This document shows, in pieces, positions 7,606-16,690 of a stretch of 54,949 bases of DNA (positions are counted from its first letter, which is position 1; every line of letters starts with the position of its first letter). A model generated the notes under the pieces. That model was not told where the DNA came from and ran no database searches. It saw only the letters and a program-made list of their open reading frames with translations. Source of the stretch: Rhodothermales bacterium. Lineage in GTDB: Bacteria; Bacteroidota; Rhodothermia; Rhodothermales; VXPQ01. The DNA lies in contig JAJECT010000036.1 of NCBI GenBank assembly GCA_022821845.1, forward strand, positions 1-54,949, in the 5' to 3' direction. A program made the translations under genes and the position numbers.

Positions 7606-10125
7606 CTACATCTGCACTTCCTGCATGTCCTGATCCATGCCGTCGCCCCGCTCGTAGTCCCCGCGCTGGCGCCGCTGCCGCTGTTGCCGCCCGAAGTTGT
7701 ACGTCAGGGAAAGGTTGACCTGGCGGGCGTTGAAGCTGCGGACCGACTCCTGATAGAACCGGGGCGTATCGCGCGTGATATTGAACTGCATCATATCGAA
7801 GGGATCGCGGATTTGCAGGCTGAGGCTGGCGCGCTCGTTCAGCAATTGTTGACGCGCCCCGACGCTCACCCGCGAAAACGAGCCGATGCGCCCGTTTTCA
7901 ATGTCCATGGGCGCCCGGTAGAACCAGGAGAGCTGGACGGACAATCCCTCCCGAACGCTGAGCGTGGCGTTCGCGCGCGTGGACCAGCCCCAGGCGTCGT
8001 TGCCAAGGCCGCTCTCCACGTTGGACCCGTCTGTTTGCATCCGGAACGCATTGAAACTGCCGAACGCATTCAGTCTGTTCGACAACCGCAACGTGCCGAT
8101 GGATTCGACGCCCCAGGAATCGCTCGAATCGAAATTGCGGAACGTGGTGATCGATACGCCCCGATTGTCGATGAATTCGTACCACTGAATCCGGTTGTTC
8201 GTCTTGCGATAATACGGGGTCAGCGTAAGCGAAACGGGGCCGGCGAAATGAATGTAGCTCCCCTCCATCGAATGCGTGTATTCCGGTTCGAGGTACGGAT
8301 TCCCCTCGCGGCGGGAAAACGGGTCCAGATCGTCGTTGAAGGGATTCAGGCGCCAGGTGTTCGGACGGCTGATGCGCTTGCTGTAGCTAAACTTGACCTG
8401 TCGCCAGCCCTTTTCTGTCCGGGCCAACTCCCAGGTCAGAAAGGCGCTCGGAAAGAAACTGTTGTAATCGTTCTCGTACTGCTCGTTGGCCGTCGTCAAG
8501 TCGAAGGTCGTGCGCGCTTGCTCGTAACGCAACCCCACCTGCACGGCAAGCGGCCCGAATTCCTGCTGCGCGATGCCGTAGGCGGCCTGGATATTCAGGC
8601 GATAATCGAACGCGTTCGTCCTGCGGGCGTCCATGAAATACTCGTTCCGGTCGTTATCGTAGTTAAAGACCGTGAATCGACTGTCCAGCAAATCGATGGA
8701 CCCCCTGTAGCCCGCCTCCAGCTTGCCGTTGGCCAGCGGGCGCGTATAATCCAGCTGCAAGGAACTCTCGCCCGTGTTTTCCTCCTGCATCGAACGCTGC
8801 CTGAAGAGATCGGCCGCGGCGCCAAGCGCCTCGAAACGAACCCCATCCTCCGCATAGCTGTTTTCGTCGTCCTCGTTCTCGTTTTCGTACCGCGCCTCAA
8901 TCTGCAATTCGTGGGTTCCCGGCGCGACAATCCGGGAAAACGTCAGGCGGTAATCCTGGTTCAGGTCCGTTCGGTCTCCGATGCGCGTCCGGTCGTAACT
9001 GCCCATAAGCGCCTGGTTCGCGTCAAGCAGGCGATACGTATTCAGTCCATCCTGATCTCCCCCGCGCCCGCTAAATCGCGTGGCCAGCGACAATACGTTT
9101 TTGTCGCTCATGCTGTAATCGACGCTGGCGCTGAGGTTATGCGACTCGCCGCCGCGCTCCCCCCGGTCGTCTTCGTCGATCGAAAAAAGCGGATCGGCCA
9201 CGCGGTTCTCCTGGAGGCGATCTCCCTCAGAATTACGCTGGCCATGCCGGAATCCGTAGTTCACGAAGGAGGTGAATTTGCCCTTGATAAAATTAAGCGA
9301 TCCGCCGGCATTGTAACTCTCCTGCGTACCGCCGCCCGCCGTAAGGCTTCCGCCGAAGCCAAGGTCCTGATCCTTGCGCAGCACAATGTTCAGGATGCCC
9401 GACATGCCGTCGGGTTCGTACTTGGCGGACGGATTCGGAATGACCTCTACCCGATCCACCGTGCTCGCCGGCAAGCCCTGCAAAAACGTAATGAGCGCCT
9501 CCCCTGTCATGGACGTAGGGCGGCCATTGAGCAGAATCGCCACATTCTGGTTGCCCCGCAAACTGATGTTGCCGTCTATATCTACCTCCACCGACGGGAT
9601 TTCTTCCAGCACCTGACTGGCGTCGCCCCCGGCGGACACCAGTTGGTCCCGCGTGTTGTACACCGTCCGGTCTATACCCACCTCCATGAACTCCCGGCGC
9701 TCCTCGACCACCACCTCGTCCAGCATCTGCACATCGGTTCGCAACGCGACCACGCCCAGGTCGGCGCTCCAGGCTCCCGGACGAAGCGCGATATCCGAAA
9801 TTTCTTCCGTGACATATCCCACGAAATGAATTTGTGCGTAATACCTTCCCGGTCGCAAGCCCTCGATCAGGAACGCGCCGTCGGCGTCGGTAATCGTCCC
9901 GGTGGCCAGCGAGGAATCCCGTACGCTCCACACCGCCACGGAGGCGGAAGGAATGCTTTCGCCCGTCTCCGCGTCCGTCACGCTCCCGGAAATTTGCGTC
10001 GAGGGCATCTGGCCCGCGGGCCTTCCGCCTTGTCCGCGATTGCCGAATTGCTGGGCAAACGCAGCATGGAGGGGCGCAAAGCCAAACAACAGGGCAGCGG
10101 CGATAAGCAACGCGGATCGTAGCAT
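7606..10125 (-). CDS. TonB-dependent outer-membrane receptor, CarboxypepD_reg/OMP_b-brl type
   Basis: An 839-residue receptor. A signal peptide (MLRSALLIAAALLFGFAPLH, cleaved after AFA) is followed by a Gly/Arg/Gln-rich stretch, a carboxypeptidase-regulatory-like beta sandwich (ISGSVTDAETGESIPSASVA, residues about 45-125), a plug domain (VLEEIPSVEVDIDGNISLRG; ILLNGRP) and a long outer-membrane barrel with alternating strands to the end. The C-terminus is unusual: after the last strand it carries a charged tail (RQQRQRRQRGDYERGDG...) rather than ending in an aromatic residue. Ligand unknown. It sits convergent to the SDR gene with only 55 bases between stops. The upstream region holds a dispersed repeat copy. 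Confidence 0.92.
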   Translation of the reverse strand: MLRSALLIAAALLFGFAPLHAAFAQQFGNRGQGGRPAGQMPSTQISGSVTDAETGESIPSASVAVWSVRDSSLATGTITDADGAFLIEGLRPGRYYAQIHFVGYVTEEISDIALRPGAWSADLGVVALRTDVQMLDEVVVEERREFMEVGIDRTVYNTRDQLVSAGGDASQVLEEIPSVEVDIDGNISLRGNQNVAILLNGRPTSMTGEALITFLQGLPASTVDRVEVIPNPSAKYEPDGMSGILNIVLRKDQDLGFGGSLTAGGGTQESYNAGGSLNFIKGKFTSFVNYGFRHGQRNSEGDRLQENRVADPLFSIDEDDRGERGGESHNLSASVDYSMSDKNVLSLATRFSGRGGDQDGLNTYRLLDANQALMGSYDRTRIGDRTDLNQDYRLTFSRIVAPGTHELQIEARYENENEDDENSYAEDGVRFEALGAAADLFRQRSMQEENTGESSLQLDYTRPLANGKLEAGYRGSIDLLDSRFTVFNYDNDRNEYFMDARRTNAFDYRLNIQAAYGIAQQEFGPLAVQVGLRYEQARTTFDLTTANEQYENDYNSFFPSAFLTWELARTEKGWRQVKFSYSKRISRPNTWRLNPFNDDLDPFSRREGNPYLEPEYTHSMEGSYIHFAGPVSLTLTPYYRKTNNRIQWYEFIDNRGVSITTFRNFDSSDSWGVESIGTLRLSNRLNAFGSFNAFRMQTDGSNVESGLGNDAWGWSTRANATLSVREGLSVQLSWFYRAPMDIENGRIGSFSRVSVGARQQLLNERASLSLQIRDPFDMMQFNITRDTPRFYQESVRSFNARQVNLSLTYNFGRQQRQRRQRGDYERGDGMDQDMQEVQM

Positions 10126-10269
10126 GACAGCGATATACTTTCGGGGAAAGGGGAGGGGAAAACCAGGGCTTTTGGCCCGGCGACACGCGAATAAGACCTG
10201 CGAAGCGAACGTTTCATTCCATGCGCATCCAGAGATACTGAAACGATCCGGAAGGAAGTTTGTTGCGCA

Positions 10270-10330
10270 AGGACACGCTGATCAAGTCCGCAAAGCGCAA
10301 GGGCTTGCGAGGGGCGCGCCGGGCAAGGAA
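10270..10330 (+). repeat. Dispersed intergenic repeat, copy A
   Basis: Begins GGACACGCTGATCAAGTCCG and stays alignable for about 60 bases with the left end of the MITE-like element at 19314, including the shared GCGAGGGG and CAAGGAAT blocks. It lies about 145 bases upstream of the receptor start. Confidence 0.65.
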
Positions 10331-10358
10331 TCGCGCGGGGACAGGACGAATACAACAA

Positions 10359-10390
10359 GGGCGAGGCGCGCTTGCCCGCGCGCCTCGCCC
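10359..10390 (-). terminator. Hairpin terminator downstream of the lipoprotein gene
   Basis: GGGCGAGGCGCG at 10359-10370 pairs perfectly with CGCGCCTCGCCC at 10379-10390 around an 8-base loop. On the minus strand the stem is followed by TTGTTGTATT, a T-rich run, as in a Rho-independent terminator. It lies about 40 bases past the stop of the gene at 10432. Confidence 0.7.
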
Positions 10391-10431
10391 TGAAAAACCT
10401 CCTGAAAGCCCGTCGTCAACGACACGCCTCG

Positions 10432-11217
10432 TCAGCGAACAGAACGCTTGGCCGGCGCCAGCCCGTCGGTAATAGCATCCACCGCGTCCTCGACGTCAAC
10501 CAGTTCGCCCGCTTCCGGGGTGTATTGCACAGAGAGATCGCATATCCTGCCGGACGTGCCGCCTTCGAGGATAACGGGCTCGTCTGTTTCAGGCCCTCCG
10601 AGAAACGCGACATTGATGTTTTCGTCGGTGGTGAAATCGACTGCGCACTCGCCCCGACGACCGCCTGTTTCCCAAACGACCGTGCCCGTTGTTTTGACTT
10701 CCTGGTCAATAACGATGTTCACAGACGTCTCGGTCTCTACGAATCCCAAGGCAAAATTTCCCTGTTGACGTATGCCCTGAAGGCCAGGGTACATGTCCAG
10801 ATGAAACGTAATATTATCCACCGTCGTTACGCAATTCGTAGCAAATTGCGAAACATCGTATTGCATGGCGAACGCTGCTTCCGTGTTTTCAAGGTCGGGA
10901 AACGCTTTCCCTACGAGGCTTTTCGTGCCGCCTCCGGAACAGGTAGCCGTCGAATCGATCGGCAAGGAAAAGTCCTCTGGATCCGGCATGGCGGCCGGAG
11001 GAGGCGCATCGCCCGATCCGTCGTCTTCTTCGAGCCCTCCTGTCGCATTCGACGCGACGGCCGACACCTGAAAATTGGTAGCGATGAATTGCAGGAGCGC
11101 GTCGGCTTCCTGCTGGGTAAGTACGTCGTTGGGGTCTCCGGCGTCCGTGCTGTCGCAAGCAGACAGACCTAAAAACAAAACGAGCGTGCAAGCGAATACT
11201 GTATAGCGAGATAACAT
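10432..11217 (-). CDS. Lipoprotein of unknown function
   Basis: A 261-residue protein from the ATG at 11217. The signal MLSRYTVFACTLVLFLGLSA precedes a lipobox Cys (L-S-A-C-D), so it should be lipid-anchored. After the Cys come DSTDAGDPNDVLTQQEADAL and an acidic, Pro/Gly-rich linker (EEDDGSGDAPPPAA), then a beta-rich domain with four Cys residues spread over it. I recognise no family. In-frame codons upstream to 11364 form no plausible protein. It is transcribed divergently from the AroE-like gene and has a strong hairpin after its stop. Confidence 0.85.
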   Translation of the reverse strand: MLSRYTVFACTLVLFLGLSACDSTDAGDPNDVLTQQEADALLQFIATNFQVSAVASNATGGLEEDDGSGDAPPPAAMPDPEDFSLPIDSTATCSGGGTKSLVGKAFPDLENTEAAFAMQYDVSQFATNCVTTVDNITFHLDMYPGLQGIRQQGNFALGFVETETSVNIVIDQEVKTTGTVVWETGGRRGECAVDFTTDENINVAFLGGPETDEPVILEGGTSGRICDLSVQYTPEAGELVDVEDAVDAITDGLAPAKRSVR

Positions 11218-11393
11218 GACAATGCCTCCAGTGGGTTTATGTGTGCGGGGGTTGCGCGCGAAGCGTTGCCCGTCATTAAAACAAACATCGTGCCATAAAT
11301 TACCGCAGCGAAAGACGACGTACGTTAGAATGTGCGCGCAGGCTGCGGTATATTGGCGCTCCATACGGATTTTCCTCTCTATACGACGCTCCC

Positions 11394-12344
11394 ATGTCCC
11401 CGACGCCGTTGCGGCCCGCCACGGTCCCGACCCTGTATTTCATCGGGGTGACCACCGGACAGTCTTCCATCGTGCCCATCTTCCCGCAATGGGCCGAACG
11501 CCTCGAGCTGGGCCCGGCGCGCCTTGCGGGCGTGGACGTCCCGATCGGCGCCAGCCCGGATACCTACCGCAATATCGCGCGCTTCATAAAGCGCGACCCC
11601 CGCTCGATGGGCGCGCTGATCACCACCCACAAGATAGACCTGCTTGCGGCAAGCCGGGACCTGTTCGACGAACTGGACCCGTACGCACGCTTGCTCGGGG
11701 AAATTTCCTGCATTTCCAAGCAAGGCGATAAACTCCTTGGCCACGCCAAAGACGCGGCGACGGGCCAGCGCGCCCTCCAGGCGTTTCTCCCGGATGGATA
11801 CTGGAAGGAAACCGGGGCCGAGGCGCTCTTCCTTGGGGCAGGCGGCGCAACGGTGGCGACCACCAGTTTATTGCTGGCCGCGCCGCAGAGCGAACAGCCG
11901 GCGCGCATCACCGTGACGGACGTCGACGAGCGCCGGATACGCAGCATCCAGGCCGTGCACGAGCAAGTGGAACGGCGCGGCAACGTACGCTATCTGCACG
12001 TCCGCAACGCTGCCGACAACGATGCGGCCCTGCGCAGCCTTCCCGACCGCTCGGTGGTTATAAACGGTACGGGCATGGGCAAGGACCGCCCCGGCTCGCC
12101 CCTGTCCAATGAGGCTGTCTTTCCAGAAAACGGCTATGCCTGGGATTACAATTACCGGGGAGACTTTACCTTCCTGAAGCAGGCGGAAGCCTGTGGCCGG
12201 CACGTCCAGACCGTGGACGGCTGGGCGTATTTCCTGTACGGGTGGACCAGCATCGTCGCGGAAGTGTTCGGCATTTCTATCCCGGAGCAAGGCCCGGAAT
12301 TCGAAGCGCTCGCGGAGATTGCCGAAGCGTACCGGCGCAGATGA
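11394..12344 (+). CDS. Shikimate-dehydrogenase-like (AroE fold) protein
   Basis: A 316-residue AroE-fold protein. LITTHKID holds the catalytic-Lys position of the family's V[TS]xPxK motif but lacks its Pro. LFLGAGGATVAT is the NAD(P)-binding loop, and VINGTGMGKDRPGSPL resembles NATxxGM. The C-terminal signature differs: AroE ends in a G-x-x-M-L-x-x-Q helix, whereas this reads DGWAYFLYGWTSIVAEVF with no Gln. I therefore doubt that it is the biosynthetic shikimate dehydrogenase; an AroE-like enzyme on another cyclic or sugar-derived substrate is more likely. Divergent from a lipoprotein gene and convergent with kdgK, 46 bases apart. Confidence 0.75.
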   Translation: MSPTPLRPATVPTLYFIGVTTGQSSIVPIFPQWAERLELGPARLAGVDVPIGASPDTYRNIARFIKRDPRSMGALITTHKIDLLAASRDLFDELDPYARLLGEISCISKQGDKLLGHAKDAATGQRALQAFLPDGYWKETGAEALFLGAGGATVATTSLLLAAPQSEQPARITVTDVDERRIRSIQAVHEQVERRGNVRYLHVRNAADNDAALRSLPDRSVVINGTGMGKDRPGSPLSNEAVFPENGYAWDYNYRGDFTFLKQAEACGRHVQTVDGWAYFLYGWTSIVAEVFGISIPEQGPEFEALAEIAEAYRRR

Positions 12345-12390
12345 CCTGTAGCGCCATAGCAACAGGCGGCGGCCTGCCCGGCAGCGACCG

Positions 12391-13419
12391 CTACCGCTGT
12401 ACGCGCCCGGAACCGGATCCCCGCATCAGGTTTTCGACTTCCTGCGTCGAAACCAGGTTGAAATCCCCCGGAATCGTTTGCTTCAGACAGGAAGCCGCCA
12501 CGGCGAACTCCAGGGCTTCCCGGGAATCCTCCCGGGTCAGCAGGCCGGCGATCAGGCCCGCCGCAAACGCATCGCCGCCGCCCACGCGATCCACCAACCG
12601 GATTTCGTAGCGGGCGGAGCGTTGCGGCGCGCGGCAAGCCTCCTCGTCGTGCAGCAACGCACTCCAGCCGTTCGTCGACGCCGAAAAACTTTCGCGCAAC
12701 GTAATGGCTACGGCCCGAAATCCGTACGCCTCGCGGAGCGTCCGAGCCAGGCCGAAATACGCGTCCTCGTCCAGCGTAGCCGCCTCCACGTCGGACGCCC
12801 CTGCCCGGAGGCCCAGGCTGCGCTCGGCGTCTTCCTCGTTCGCAATGCACACGTCCACATACTTCATAAGCGGACGCATGACGGCCTGCGCCTCCTGTTC
12901 GGTCCACAATTTGGCGCGAAAATTCAGATCGCAACTAATGGAGGCGCCCGCCCGACGAGCGGCGCGGCACGTTTCCTCCAGCATGCGGCGCGGGATTTCG
13001 CCAAGCGCCGGGGTGATGCCCGTCCAGTGGAACCACGCTGCGCCCTCGAACGCCGCCTCCAGATCGACTTCTTCGGGCACGAGCGTCGTTACGGCGCTTC
13101 CGGCGCGATCGTAAAGGACCTTGGCCCCTCGCTGACTTGCTCCGGTTTCCAGAAAATACACGCCGAGGCGATCCCCGCCGCGCACGATGAACCGGTCGGA
13201 TACGCCATAGCGTCGCAACGCGTTGACGCAGGCCTGACCCATCTCGTGCCGGGGAATTTTGGACAGGAAAACGCTGTCCAGGCCAAAGCCTGCCAGCGCA
13301 ACGGCCACATTGGCCTCCCCGCCCCCGAAGGATACGTCAAAGGAAGGCGTTTGCACCAGGCGCCTGTACCCCGGCGGCGACAGCCGGAGCATGATTTCTC
13401 CGAACGTAACGACTTTCAT
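12391..13419 (-). CDS. kdgK: 2-dehydro-3-deoxygluconate kinase, PfkB family
   Basis: A 342-residue ribokinase/PfkB protein. VVTFGEIMLRLSPPGYRRLV at the N-terminus, SFGGGEANVAVALAGFG and the C-terminal DRVGGGDAFAAGLIAGLL (catalytic Asp; GGGD in place of the common GAGD) are diagnostic. The FGEIMLRL start and the YFLETGASQR substrate strand fit KDG kinase, which makes KDPG for the Entner-Doudoroff aldolase. Last gene of a probable operon: receptor (14250), DUF1080 protein (13459), then this gene 39 bases later. Start ATG at 13419. Confidence 0.88.
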   Translation of the reverse strand: MKVVTFGEIMLRLSPPGYRRLVQTPSFDVSFGGGEANVAVALAGFGLDSVFLSKIPRHEMGQACVNALRRYGVSDRFIVRGGDRLGVYFLETGASQRGAKVLYDRAGSAVTTLVPEEVDLEAAFEGAAWFHWTGITPALGEIPRRMLEETCRAARRAGASISCDLNFRAKLWTEQEAQAVMRPLMKYVDVCIANEEDAERSLGLRAGASDVEAATLDEDAYFGLARTLREAYGFRAVAITLRESFSASTNGWSALLHDEEACRAPQRSARYEIRLVDRVGGGDAFAAGLIAGLLTREDSREALEFAVAASCLKQTIPGDFNLVSTQEVENLMRGSGSGRVQR

Positions 13420-13458
13420 GGGGAACCCCGTTGCGCGCCCGCCGGACGCATTGCCCGC

Positions 13459-14247
13459 CTATTCCAGTTCCCGGACCCAGATATTCCGAAAACGCACCGG
13501 ATGGTCGTGATCCTGCAAGGAAATCGGCAGCCGGTCCGGATGCGCCTCGTACGGCGGACGCGACCGATGCCCCGAAGGCCCTGTCATTTCCTCGTGATTC
13601 TGCACGAGGACGCCGTTATGGAAGACGGTTACGTACGCCGGAGAAGCCAGCGCGCCGTCTTCGTCGAAACGGGGGCGACGAAACACGATGTCGTACGCAT
13701 TCCATTCGCCCGGCGCGCTCATCGCATTGACCAGCGGCGGATACTGCCCGTACAACGCAGCCGCTTGCCCGTCGGGATACGTATCGCTCTCATAGGAATC
13801 CAGCACCTGCACTTCATACGTGTTCATCAGGAACACGCCGCTGTTGCCGCGATCCTGATCCTCGCCGTCGGGCGGCGAAGGGGCGGACCATTCGACATGC
13901 AGCTGCGCGTCGCCGAATCCCTGCCGGGTGCGAATGCCTCCTGTCTTGGGCACGACTTCAAAATATCCGTCGGCCACCTTCCAGCCCGCCGGGTCGCCAT
14001 TGAAATGCTCCCAGCCGGACAATCCGTCCGCCGCGCCCCCGAAAAGAACGATGGCGTCGGACGGGGGCTGTCCGACCGTATCTCCGACGCTCGCCGTCGC
14101 CGGAGAGACGACCACGGGGCGGGGGCGCTCCCGGTCGTGTACGTCCCAATCCGCGGGGGTGCGGCTCCCTTGCCCCTCGGAATCCTGGGCAAGCGCGGGC
14201 GACGCAGCGAAAAGAACGGCAGCGATAAAAGGCATGATGCGTTTCAT
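13459..14247 (-). CDS. DUF1080 (3-keto-disaccharide hydrolase type) secreted protein
   Basis: A 262-residue protein with a signal peptide (MKRIMPFIAAVLFAASPALA-Q). The DUF1080 concanavalin-like domain fills the rest: AIVLFGGAADGLSGWEHFNG, then WKVADGYFEVVP, GNSGVFLMNTYEVQVLDSYE and the final VRFRNIWVREL strand, all typical. Family members act on glycosides, and some hydrolyse 3-keto-sugars; the substrate here is unknown. The ATG at 14247 follows the receptor stop after two bases (TGATCATG), so translation is probably coupled; a TTG one frame-step earlier (14253) is less likely. Forms a nutrient-uptake set with the receptor and KDG kinase. Confidence 0.88.
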   Translation of the reverse strand: MKRIMPFIAAVLFAASPALAQDSEGQGSRTPADWDVHDRERPRPVVVSPATASVGDTVGQPPSDAIVLFGGAADGLSGWEHFNGDPAGWKVADGYFEVVPKTGGIRTRQGFGDAQLHVEWSAPSPPDGEDQDRGNSGVFLMNTYEVQVLDSYESDTYPDGQAAALYGQYPPLVNAMSAPGEWNAYDIVFRRPRFDEDGALASPAYVTVFHNGVLVQNHEEMTGPSGHRSRPPYEAHPDRLPISLQDHDHPVRFRNIWVRELE

Positions 14248-14249
14248 GA

Positions 14250-16277
14250 TCAAGGAAGTATGTGAAGTTGTAATCCGGCCAGAAAGGCCCGGCCGGGCGC
14301 GGGTTCGTAGTACCGGCCGCCGAACGCATTGATCGAAACGGAGCCGCTGTATCGGGCGTCCAGCGCATTACGCACCTCCACGAAGGGCATGATACGCACC
14401 GAACCGGCGGTAAAGCCCTCGTGCCCAAGCGACGCGTCGAAAACAACGTATCCGTCGTTCGCAGCCGTATTGGCGTCGTTCGTAAAATACTCGCTTACGG
14501 CTTCCGCTTCCACTGTAATCCGAAAATCCTGCTGCCGCCTCTGTACGCGCCCGAAAAAACGGCGTTCGGGAACGCCCGGCAACAGGTTGCCCCGCAATGC
14601 TGTTTCCTGAAAAACCAGACGGCTTGCGGTAGCCGCAAAGGTCGCCTCCCAACGAACGGACGGAATCCATTGCAAGGCGACTTCCAGCCCCCGATGCGTA
14701 TTCTCGCCCGCATTGCGGAAAAAGTCCCGTCCCTGTTCGTTCTCGAAGGAAACGAGGCGTCCGTCCACACGCATGGCGAAAAGGGCGGCGTCCACAAACA
14801 GGCGGGGGGCCAGCGCGCCGCGCAAACCCGCCTCCACGCCTCTTGCGATCTGCGGATCGAGGGCGGGATTGAATCCGCCGGTCAGGTCCGGCCGGTTGAC
14901 CAGTTCCGTGGTCGTGGGCGTTTCGAACGCCGTGCCGTAGTTCGCAAACAGCAACCATCCGTCGCCGCGCCAGGATACGCCCAGCATGGGGCTCCAGGCG
15001 CTGAAAAGGCGGCTGCCGGATTGGTCGCCATTGGCAAGCAAGCGATCCTCCATGGCGAATCGGACCGTCCCGTAGCGCAGCCCGCCCATGACCTGCATCT
15101 GCCGGACAATCTGGAAACCGGTATACGCAAAAGCGCCCGCGGACGTTACATCCTCCACCTGATCCAGGAAGATATTGTCGCCGGGCGCGCCCGCCGCATT
15201 ATTGAAATTTTTGCGAATATCGTGCTGGAGCGCCCCATCGCCCCCGATTCCCCACCGAATCCGTCCCCGATCTTGCCGCAGCGCAACGCGCGCGCCGCCT
15301 GCCGTCCGGCCCAGATCGATATACGCAAAGGACAACAGATTGTCGAGTGCGCGGCGGACGCCATAGCCGGTTATGCGCAGCGTTCGGGAACCCGCCGCGC
15401 GTTCGAAAGCAATGCCCGCCTGGGCGTGCAGGCTCTCTTTGCCCGCACGGGCGTCCACGAAAGCCGGACGCGCCATCGTGGGGTCCGCCTCGAATTGTTC
15501 GCGCGTCAACGAACCGGGATGCTCGGTATCCTGCAAGGCCAACGCGCCCAGCACGCGAAGATGCGAGGAGGCGCCGGTGCGAAACCGGACAGAAGCGCCC
15601 GCGCGACGGCGAACGCCCGCGGACCAGACCCTGTACCCTTCCTGGCGATGATTCGAGGCGTAAAATTGCAGGGCATGCGCGCCAAGCGGCGCCTGCCCTT
15701 CGACCAGTACCCGCCGCTGACCAAACGAACCGGCAAGCGCCTGCGCGCGAAAGCGAAGCGTTTCGGGTTCGTCGCCCGTGGCGAGAAAAAGCACGGCCCC
15801 CGACCCGTTTCCCCAAAACAGCGCCGCCGGACTACGCAACAGTTCCGTCCGCCGCAACACCGCGGACTCCACGACGTCCAGCACGGTTTGGCCATCCGGC
15901 ATGGTGAGTGGAATGCCGTCGAGCACGACCTGCATGCCCCGTACGCCGAACGGGGCGCGCGCGCCCATGCCGCGCACCGAAATACGCTCTCCAAGCGCAA
16001 AATGGCCCTGGTCGTTAACCCACGCGCCGGGGAGCGAACGCAACGCGCGCTCCATGGAAAGCGCCGCGCGCGGCAAGGCGTCCGGGGCATGCGTCTCCAC
16101 GGCAAGGGCGTAAGGGGCGGAGGCCGCGTCCGCCGTGCCCCGGGCGGCTTCCACCGTCCATTCCGGCAACGACCGCCCCGGAAAAACCGACAACGTATCC
16201 TGGGCGGAAACCCACCCTGGAAGCAAAAAGCAAAGCGTCGCCAACCCGCATCGAACGAACGACATAACGCGCATCAT
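14250..16277 (-). CDS. TonB-dependent outer-membrane receptor, iron/siderophore-like
   Basis: About 675 residues from the ATG at 16277, with in-frame ATGs at 16274 and 16265. The signal peptide (MSFVRCGLATLCFLLPGWVS-AQ) is followed by a plug: ERALRSLPGAWVNDQGHFAL, then GERISVRGMGARAPFGVRGM, VVLDGIPLTMPDGQ and a TELLRSPAALFWGNGSGAVL stretch. The barrel has NYGTAFETPTTTEL, a signature of FecA/CirA-like receptors, and ends in an aliphatic LQLHILP. There is no carboxypeptidase-regulatory domain, unlike the other receptor in this window. Codons upstream to 16424 cross the TTGTAC repeats and are not taken as coding. First gene of a probable operon with DUF1080 and kdgK. Confidence 0.9.
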   Translation of the reverse strand: MMRVMSFVRCGLATLCFLLPGWVSAQDTLSVFPGRSLPEWTVEAARGTADAASAPYALAVETHAPDALPRAALSMERALRSLPGAWVNDQGHFALGERISVRGMGARAPFGVRGMQVVLDGIPLTMPDGQTVLDVVESAVLRRTELLRSPAALFWGNGSGAVLFLATGDEPETLRFRAQALAGSFGQRRVLVEGQAPLGAHALQFYASNHRQEGYRVWSAGVRRRAGASVRFRTGASSHLRVLGALALQDTEHPGSLTREQFEADPTMARPAFVDARAGKESLHAQAGIAFERAAGSRTLRITGYGVRRALDNLLSFAYIDLGRTAGGARVALRQDRGRIRWGIGGDGALQHDIRKNFNNAAGAPGDNIFLDQVEDVTSAGAFAYTGFQIVRQMQVMGGLRYGTVRFAMEDRLLANGDQSGSRLFSAWSPMLGVSWRGDGWLLFANYGTAFETPTTTELVNRPDLTGGFNPALDPQIARGVEAGLRGALAPRLFVDAALFAMRVDGRLVSFENEQGRDFFRNAGENTHRGLEVALQWIPSVRWEATFAATASRLVFQETALRGNLLPGVPERRFFGRVQRRQQDFRITVEAEAVSEYFTNDANTAANDGYVVFDASLGHEGFTAGSVRIMPFVEVRNALDARYSGSVSINAFGGRYYEPAPGRAFLAGLQLHILP

Positions 16278-16390
16278 GGAGTGCAAGGGAGCGTACGCAA
16301 AGAGCCAGGCCCAGCCCGCGCCGATACCGCGAATTTTTCCCGAAAACAGGCCGCTTGCGCCGCATGTCCAAAAGAAACAGGAAAAACCCG

Positions 16391-16427
16391 ACTGTACAAT
16401 CCAAATGTACAACCCAAAGTACAACCT
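16391..16427 (-). promoter_or_regulatory. Triple TTGTAC repeat upstream of the receptor operon
   Basis: On the minus strand, three direct copies about 12 bases apart read GGTTGTACTTT, GGGTTGTACATTT and GGATTGTACAG. The middle copy includes TACATTTG, an exact match to the Bacteroidota -7 element TAnnTTTG, but no good -33 TTTG sits 19 bases before it. The array could be an operator, a promoter, or both, for the receptor gene starting about 115 bases downstream. Confidence 0.45.
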
Positions 16428-16430
16428 GAT

Positions 16431-16454
16431 CGGCGGATCAGGCGCGATCCGCCG
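16431..16454 (-). terminator. Hairpin downstream of the cold-shock gene
   Basis: CGGCGGATC at 16431-16439 pairs perfectly with GATCCGCCG at 16446-16454 around AGGCGC. On the minus strand it lies 24 bases after the csp stop and is followed by ATCAGGTTGTACTTT, which is only moderately T-rich. A terminator is plausible. Confidence 0.45.
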
Positions 16455-16477
16455 GCGCCGAAATGCCTGGAAGCAGA

Positions 16478-16690
16478 TCAGCCGTCCGTACGCTTTACGC
16501 TCATGGCGCTGAGGCCTTTGGGCGTCTGCTCCACGTCGTATTCCACTTCTTCGCCGTCTCGAAGTCCTTCGTCGTACCCGAGTCCGGATACGTTATTACG
16601 ATGGACAAATACGTCTTTACTGCCGTCGTCCGGCGCGATAAAACCAAAACCTTTATCGGCGCTAAACCACTTGACTTTTCCCCGGGGCAT
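16478..16690 (-). CDS. Cold-shock domain protein (CspA family)
   Basis: A 70-residue single OB-fold protein starting MPRGKVKWFSADKGFGFIAP at 16690. It contains RNP1 (KGFGFI) and RNP2 (DVFVH), the nucleic-acid-binding motifs of CspA/CspE, and ends with the usual VxxTPKGLSAMSV strand. It acts as a cytoplasmic single-strand RNA/DNA chaperone. An in-frame ATG 12 codons upstream is not conserved in the family. The 150-base upstream gap could hold the long leader common for csp genes; I see no decisive structure in it. Confidence 0.93.
   Translation of the reverse strand: MPRGKVKWFSADKGFGFIAPDDGSKDVFVHRNNVSGLGYDEGLRDGEEVEYDVEQTPKGLSAMSVKRTDG

Larger units (their letters stand above)
10126..10431. 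other. 306-base intergenic region between the receptor and lipoprotein genes
   Basis: No gene is supported here. It contains one copy of the dispersed repeat (10270-10330) and a perfect 12-bp hairpin (10359-10390) that fits a terminator for the lipoprotein gene. The promoter of the receptor gene is presumably within 10126-10270, but no clear motif stands out. Confidence 0.6.
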
